Assembly (NCBI RefSeq): GCF_900157375.1
Contig: NZ_LT721901.1
Span: 1,172,365-1,236,364, forward strand
Length of the DNA stretch: 64,000 bases
Direction of reading: 5' to 3'
Origin: Mycobacterium rhizamassiliense
Lineage (GTDB): Bacteria; Actinomycetota; Actinomycetes; Mycobacteriales; Mycobacteriaceae
Part shown: in pieces, positions 60,152 through 64,000 of the stretch
How positions within the stretch are numbered: position 1 is the stretch's first letter
Layout of the letters: the number at the start of each line of letters is the position of its first letter
The notes under the pieces: model-generated
The model's input: the letters and a program-made list of their open reading frames with translations, nothing else
Told to the model about the DNA's origin: nothing
The model's database searches: none
Made by a program: the position numbers and the translations under genes

Positions 60152-61579
60152 ATGACGGATTTGCCAGTCGTTACGCCCGTGCCCGGAAAACCCGCGCTGC
60201 TGTTGGGCGGGTTCGAGATCGGCGACCTGGGCTATGTTGCCGAGGAGTTCTTCCTCTCCGGTACCGCGACGTCGTATGCGCGGGCCGGCGAGCTGGGTTC
60301 CGACGGCCGCTGGCCGGTGACGCCGGACGACACGCAGGACTACGCCACGCGGATCGTGGTGCTCACACCCGCCGACCCCGCGCAATTCAACGGCACCGCG
60401 CTGGTCGAGTGGCTCAACGTGAGCGGCGGCATCGACGCTCCCGCGGTGTGGATGATGGCGCACCGCGAAATCCTGCGGGCCGGCTACGCCTACGTCACGG
60501 TGTCGGCCCAGAAGGTCGGCGTCGACGGCGGCGTCAGCCTGCTCGGCATCGACATGTCGCTCAAGAGCCAGGATCCGACCCGGTATGCCGCCCTCGAGCA
60601 CCCGGGCGACGCATTCAGCTACGACATCTTTTCGCAGGCCGGTACCCTGGTCAGGGCCGCCACCGACGACCTGCTGCGCGGATTGCGCCCGGAACACGTT
60701 GTGGCCCTTGGCGAATCGCAGTCCGCGATGTTCCTCACCACCTACATCAACGCCGTCGATCCGCTGGCCCAGGTGTACGACGGGTTTCTGGTGCATTCCC
60801 GGTTCGGCACCGCCGCACCGCTGGAAAACCGTTCCATCTTCGACGATTTGGAGAATCCCACTCCGCAGGCGGTGAAGTTTCGCAGGGACCTGCGGGTGCC
60901 CGTCTTCACGATCATCACCGAAACCGATCTGCTCGGCGCCGTCCAGCACGGCTATTACTTTGCGCGGCAAGCGGACCACGAGCTGTTGCGGGTCTGGGAG
61001 ATCGCCGGTGCCGCGCACGCGGACAACTACACGATCCAAGTCGCGCCGATCGACACCGGCGCCGCGCCGATCGACGCCATCGTGGCCGCCTACGCGCCGA
61101 CCAACATGCTGATGGGACAACAACTCCCGCACTTCATCAACTTCGCGCCGCAACACCACTACGTTGTCCAAGCGGCATTGGAGGCCCTGCGTAGCTGGGT
61201 CCGCACCGGCGACCCGGCGCCGGCCGCGCCACCCATCAGAGTCACCGCTGATCCGGAAAGCGGTGAGCCACACGCGGTTCTGGATGCCAACGGCCTAGTC
61301 CAGGACGGCCTGCGCACACCGTGGGTGGACGTTCCGCTCGCCCGGACGTCGGGCGCCGGCGGCTTCGAACTCAACACCGAGACCCTGATGGCCGCCATCT
61401 TCGGCTCGGGTGAGCCGTTCGACGCGGACACCGTGCACCGGCTGTACCCGGGCGGGCTGGCCGAATACCTGGACCGCTTCACCGGTGCGCTCGATGCGGC
61501 GATCAAGTCCGGGTTCATCCTGCCCGCCGACCGCGCCGAGATCCTCGAGCTCGCGGCCGCGACCTACCCCAGCGGTTAG
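60152..61579 (+). CDS. Alpha/beta hydrolase domain-containing protein (Abhydrolase_10-like), 475 aa
   Basis: A large hydrolase with a single extended alpha/beta domain. NGTALVEWLNVSGGIDAPAV, AYVTVSAQKVGVDG, then the nucleophile elbow VVALGESQSAMFL with the expected Ser, VPVFTIITETDLLG for the acid and RVWEIAGAAHADNY for the His give a complete-looking triad. No signal peptide. I recognise the family but not a substrate. The ATG at 60152 has GAAGG about 8 bases upstream. It lies 25 bp after sigG, where M. tuberculosis has a pirin-like gene instead, so it may be under sigG read-through or control. Confidence 0.82.
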   Translation: MTDLPVVTPVPGKPALLLGGFEIGDLGYVAEEFFLSGTATSYARAGELGSDGRWPVTPDDTQDYATRIVVLTPADPAQFNGTALVEWLNVSGGIDAPAVWMMAHREILRAGYAYVTVSAQKVGVDGGVSLLGIDMSLKSQDPTRYAALEHPGDAFSYDIFSQAGTLVRAATDDLLRGLRPEHVVALGESQSAMFLTTYINAVDPLAQVYDGFLVHSRFGTAAPLENRSIFDDLENPTPQAVKFRRDLRVPVFTIITETDLLGAVQHGYYFARQADHELLRVWEIAGAAHADNYTIQVAPIDTGAAPIDAIVAAYAPTNMLMGQQLPHFINFAPQHHYVVQAALEALRSWVRTGDPAPAAPPIRVTADPESGEPHAVLDANGLVQDGLRTPWVDVPLARTSGAGGFELNTETLMAAIFGSGEPFDADTVHRLYPGGLAEYLDRFTGALDAAIKSGFILPADRAEILELAAATYPSG

Positions 61580-61592
61580 GCCAAGGGCGAGT

Positions 61593-62444
61593 TCAGCTTT
61601 CGGTGGCCAGCACGTCGCGCACCGCGGTGTCGACGGCGCTGAGCAGGTCGGCATCGATGCCGGCGCGGCCGCGCACCAGCACCGAGGCGTAGTTGGCGGC
61701 CGGCGGGCCCTCCGCGGGGCACAGGCCATCGGGGAGCTTGCCGATGATCGGCAGTAGGGCCAGCCCGAGCCCCGACCGCACCGCCGCGTAAAGGCCCGCC
61801 AAATCGGCACATTCGGCGACGACCTCGTAGTCGATGCCGTGATTGTCGAGGATCGCGAAGGCGGGCTCGCGCAGCGTGCACGGCTCGGCGTAGATCACCA
61901 GCGGTAGCGGCTCGTTAGGCCGGGCGGTGAACGTCCGCGCCGAAACCCAGTGCAGCGCAACGATCCCCGAGGCGTTAGCGCGATCCAGCCCCGATCCGTC
62001 CAGCATGATCGCCAGGTCGACCAGGCCCCGGTCCAGGGCGTCGGCCAGCGAGACGTTGCGGTCCAGCCGGAAGCGGGTCCGCCGATCGGGCAGCCGCTCG
62101 CGCAGCACGCTGGTCAGCGCGGGCAGCATCACGTCAGCCCCGTGCTCGGTGGCCCCGATGGTCACCAACGTGTGTTCGGTGGCGCCGAGGTCGTCGAGCG
62201 CCGCGTCGTGCGCCGCCAGGATCGTGCGGGCATGCCGTAGCACCTTCTGACCGACCTCGGTGAACGAGATGCCGCGGCCCGAGCGCTCGACCACCGGCTC
62301 GCCGACCACGCTCTCCACCTTGCGCAGATGCTGGCTGACCGCCGACTGGCTCAGGTGCAGCGCGGCGGCCGCCCGGTGAAACCCGCCACAATCGGCGACC
62401 GCGACGAGGCTGCGCAGCGGCGCGATGTCGAGCACCTGAGGCAT
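61593..62444 (-). CDS. LysR-family transcriptional regulator, 283 aa
   Basis: The N-terminal winged helix-turn-helix covers residues 6-65: LRSLVAVADCGGFHRAAAAL, HLSQSAVSQHLRKVESVVGE and GISFTEVGQKVL, the full LysR signature. The remaining 215 residues are the periplasmic-binding-protein-like inducer domain. The ATG at 62444 lies 6 nt after TAGGCT, suggesting a leaderless mRNA. A T-N11-A box (62459-62479) sits directly upstream, between this gene and the divergent EamA exporter, so it probably regulates itself and the exporter, with an unknown inducer. Confidence 0.93.
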   Translation of the reverse strand: MPQVLDIAPLRSLVAVADCGGFHRAAAALHLSQSAVSQHLRKVESVVGEPVVERSGRGISFTEVGQKVLRHARTILAAHDAALDDLGATEHTLVTIGATEHGADVMLPALTSVLRERLPDRRTRFRLDRNVSLADALDRGLVDLAIMLDGSGLDRANASGIVALHWVSARTFTARPNEPLPLVIYAEPCTLREPAFAILDNHGIDYEVVAECADLAGLYAAVRSGLGLALLPIIGKLPDGLCPAEGPPAANYASVLVRGRAGIDADLLSAVDTAVRDVLATES

Positions 62445-62450
62445 GTCGCC

Positions 62451-62456
62451 AGCCTA
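62451..62456 (-). promoter_or_regulatory. Candidate -10 (TAGGCT) for the lysR gene
   Basis: The minus-strand hexamer ends 6 nt before the ATG and lies 3 bp from the LysR box, so the regulator bound there would sit in the promoter spacer. Confidence 0.5.
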
Positions 62457-62458
62457 GA

Positions 62459-62479
62459 TTGATTAGGAAATTTGATCAA
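62459..62479. promoter_or_regulatory. LysR-type operator TTGAT-N11-ATCAA
   Basis: A perfect inverted repeat of five bases with an 11-bp centre, the T-N11-A form bound by LysR-type regulators. It is in the intergenic region between the lysR gene and the divergent exporter. Confidence 0.75.
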
Positions 62480-62591
62480 TCGCCTGCAAGATCGCCCCTG
62501 TATTCCCGAAACGTCGGCCTAACTAATTACGAATCGTGATCGGTTGCGATCGCCAATAATCGTTGGACGAGATGGGTCCGTCTTGGCGACC

Positions 62592-63557
62592 ATGTTCGGT
62601 ATGCCCCTGCCACGCATGCCGCTGCGCACCGCCTCCTCGGTGACCCTGTCCTACGCGATCGGATATCCCATCGGGGCGCTCGCCGTGGCCGCGATGACCC
62701 CCATGGCCGTGTTGGTCCTGCGATTCTCTTTGGCGGCAATCATTTTGGCGTTACTGGCGCTGGTGGCCCGGACCGCCTGGCCGCGTGGCGCGCAGCTGGG
62801 CCACGTCGTCGTCACGGGCCTGCTCATCCAGGCCGTGCAGTTCTGCTGCCTGTACGAGGCGCTACTGCTCGGGGCGCCCGCGGTGCTCTGCGCGGTGGTG
62901 ATCGCGATGAACCCCGTCGCCACCGCGATCCTGGCCGCGCTGTTCCTGCGGGAACCGCTCGGCACGCAACGGGTGATCGCGCTGGTCCTCGGCGTCGTCG
63001 CGGTGTTCGCCGCGTGCGCCAACAGGCTGGTGAGCGCGCACGGCGTCGACCCCGTCATCGCGCTGCTGGTGATCGGGTTGCTCGGGCTTTCGGCCGGCGG
63101 GGTGTACCAACAGCGGTACTGCGCGGGCGTCGACTTTCGCGCGATGGGCGCGGTGCAGAACGCGGTGGCGCTGGTTCCCGCGGCGGCGCTCGCCGCGCTG
63201 ACGCCCTTCGCCGTGCACGACGCCGCCAACGCCTACGTCGCGGTTGCCGGCATGGTGCTGCTGAACGCGACGCTCGCCGTCAGCCTGTACCTGCGCGCCA
63301 TCAGCAATCACGGCGCGGCGGCGGTGGCGATGCTGTTCGCCGTCATTCCCGCGGTCGCCGCGGTGTTGTGCTGGCTGATGCTCGGGCAGCGCCCGGACAT
63401 CGGCGTCGCGATCGGCCTGGTCGCCGGTGGTCTCGCGTGCTGGCTGAACAGCCGCGCCTCGGCCCGCCGTCGCGCGGCGCAGCCAAGCCCGGAACCCGTT
63501 GTGGTGCAACCGGATCTGGCGGCGTGTTCGGCGGCGGCACCCGTTCGTCAGAACTGA
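62592..63557 (+). CDS. EamA-family (DMT) transporter, 321 aa
   Basis: A ten-span drug/metabolite transporter made of two repeated EamA halves. LRFSLAAIILALLALVAR and NPVATAILAALFLREPLGTQ end the first half, and RAISNHGAAAVAMLFAVIPAVAAVLCWLMLGQRPD ends the second; the paired ALFLREPL / WLMLGQRP motifs are typical. The Ala-rich cytosolic tail is not conserved. The ATG at 62592 gives MFGMPLPRMPLR before the first span; upstream starts are possible and the ribosome site is weak. It is probably an exporter of a small metabolite controlled by the divergent LysR. The 3' end overlaps the convergent partial gene by 10 bp. Confidence 0.87.
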   Translation: MFGMPLPRMPLRTASSVTLSYAIGYPIGALAVAAMTPMAVLVLRFSLAAIILALLALVARTAWPRGAQLGHVVVTGLLIQAVQFCCLYEALLLGAPAVLCAVVIAMNPVATAILAALFLREPLGTQRVIALVLGVVAVFAACANRLVSAHGVDPVIALLVIGLLGLSAGGVYQQRYCAGVDFRAMGAVQNAVALVPAAALAALTPFAVHDAANAYVAVAGMVLLNATLAVSLYLRAISNHGAAAVAMLFAVIPAVAAVLCWLMLGQRPDIGVAIGLVAGGLACWLNSRASARRRAAQPSPEPVVVQPDLAACSAAAPVRQN

Positions 63558-64000
63558 AACAGGCGGCTGTCCGGCGACGGCCCGTCCACCGGGCGGACCA
63601 GCCCGGCGCCGGTGATCAACGGCAGGTCCAGCGCGGACAACAGTCCGGGCGCCGCGGCGTAGACCGCAGGGATGGCGTTGACCATGCGGGACGAGCCCGC
63701 GATGCGCGCGCCCAGGTCGTGGTCGTGGTCCTCGGCCATCTCGAATTCGCAGCGCATGCTGGGCGATCCGTCGATCTCGACGCGGTACACACCCTGGCCC
63801 GAGGCCGGCCCGTAGCCGAGGTCCTTCGGCGGCAGGCTGATGTACGGCTGCGGCCACTGCGGGGCGATGTCGTCGCGCATCCGCGTCACGTGATCGATCA
63901 CGAAAGTGGCCGTGTCGCCGACGTATCCGGTCAGCGTCGAGCGCATCGCGGCGATCGTCCCGGCCGCGATATGGCCGGTCGGCGTGTCGAAAGACTCGGT
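63548..64000 (-). CDS. C-terminal part of a dihydrodipicolinate-reductase-like NAD(P)-binding protein, cut by the window
   Basis: 150 residues are visible, still open at base 64000 (TESFDTPTGHIAAGTIAAMR continues upstream of the first in-window ATG at 63946). They read as the catalytic and dimer domain of DapB-fold amine or amino-acid dehydrogenases found in mycobacteria: AAMRSTLTGYVGD, GVYRVEIDGSPSMRCEFEMA and SSRMVNAIPAVYAAAPGLLS. The nucleotide-binding N-terminus lies outside the window, so the cofactor and substrate cannot be judged. Convergent with the EamA gene. Confidence 0.75.
   Translation of the reverse strand, partial: TESFDTPTGHIAAGTIAAMRSTLTGYVGDTATFVIDHVTRMRDDIAPQWPQPYISLPPKDLGYGPASGQGVYRVEIDGSPSMRCEFEMAEDHDHDLGARIAGSSRMVNAIPAVYAAAPGLLSALDLPLITGAGLVRPVDGPSPDSRLFQF

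Overview
This 64 kb window is a high-GC chromosomal segment from a Mycobacterium, probably a slow-growing species outside the M. tuberculosis complex. About 45 of its 56 genes can be paired with the M. tuberculosis block Rv0182c-Rv0228, read here in reverse order. Markers include mmpL3 and mmpL11, zmp1, trmB, GTP-type pckA, sigG, ricR and the copper metallothionein mymT. Species assignment is not possible by eye. Homologue names come from memory of the families and the conserved gene order, not from a database search.

Layout. 1-2006: a 5'-truncated acyl-CoA ligase and a YbjN-like protein. 2003-9886: an envelope cluster matching Rv0228-Rv0223c (acyltransferase, DUF3068 protein, polytopic protein, glycosyltransferase, methyltransferase, aldehyde dehydrogenase). 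10.2-14.0 kb: an accessory block with a 43-aa ORF, a TetR regulator, a FadD with a coupled 98-aa protein, and an aquaglyceroporin; it opens with an AT-rich stretch. 14.1-29.1 kb: lipid and redox metabolism (echA1, a WS/DGAT-like acyltransferase, lipC, a membrane molybdopterin protein with partners, lipW, an amidohydrolase/CoA-transferase/MaoC operon, fadE3, a CD225 protein, a hydratase and fadD4). 29.1-34.2 kb: a lipoprotein, pckA and a tandem pair of degenerate GTPase-like proteins. 34.3-46.4 kb: the trmB-Rv0207c-mmpL3 and Rv0204c/mmpL11/Rv0201c groups and the orphan Mce-associated pair omamA-omamB. 46.5-53.6 kb: zmp1, an L,D-transpeptidase with its signal peptide in another frame, an MFS transporter, ricR, ilvD and an SPW-repeat protein. 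53.8-64 kb: an O-methyltransferase, mymT, a bglS operon, monoacylglycerol lipase, sigG with a hydrolase, a LysR/EamA pair and a truncated reductase-like gene.

How it works together. Much of the window serves envelope lipid traffic: MmpL3 and MmpL11 export, trehalose-mycolate modification, OmamA/B support of Mce transport, and many FadD/FadE/Ech/lipase enzymes. Two matching RicR operators link ricR and mymT into a copper response, and one of them also faces ilvD. At least twelve genes have a TANNNT or similar -10 hexamer 6-8 nt before the start codon, the signature of leaderless transcription. Gene packing is tight, with ATGA/GTGA overlaps and several convergent pairs sharing a palindromic stop.
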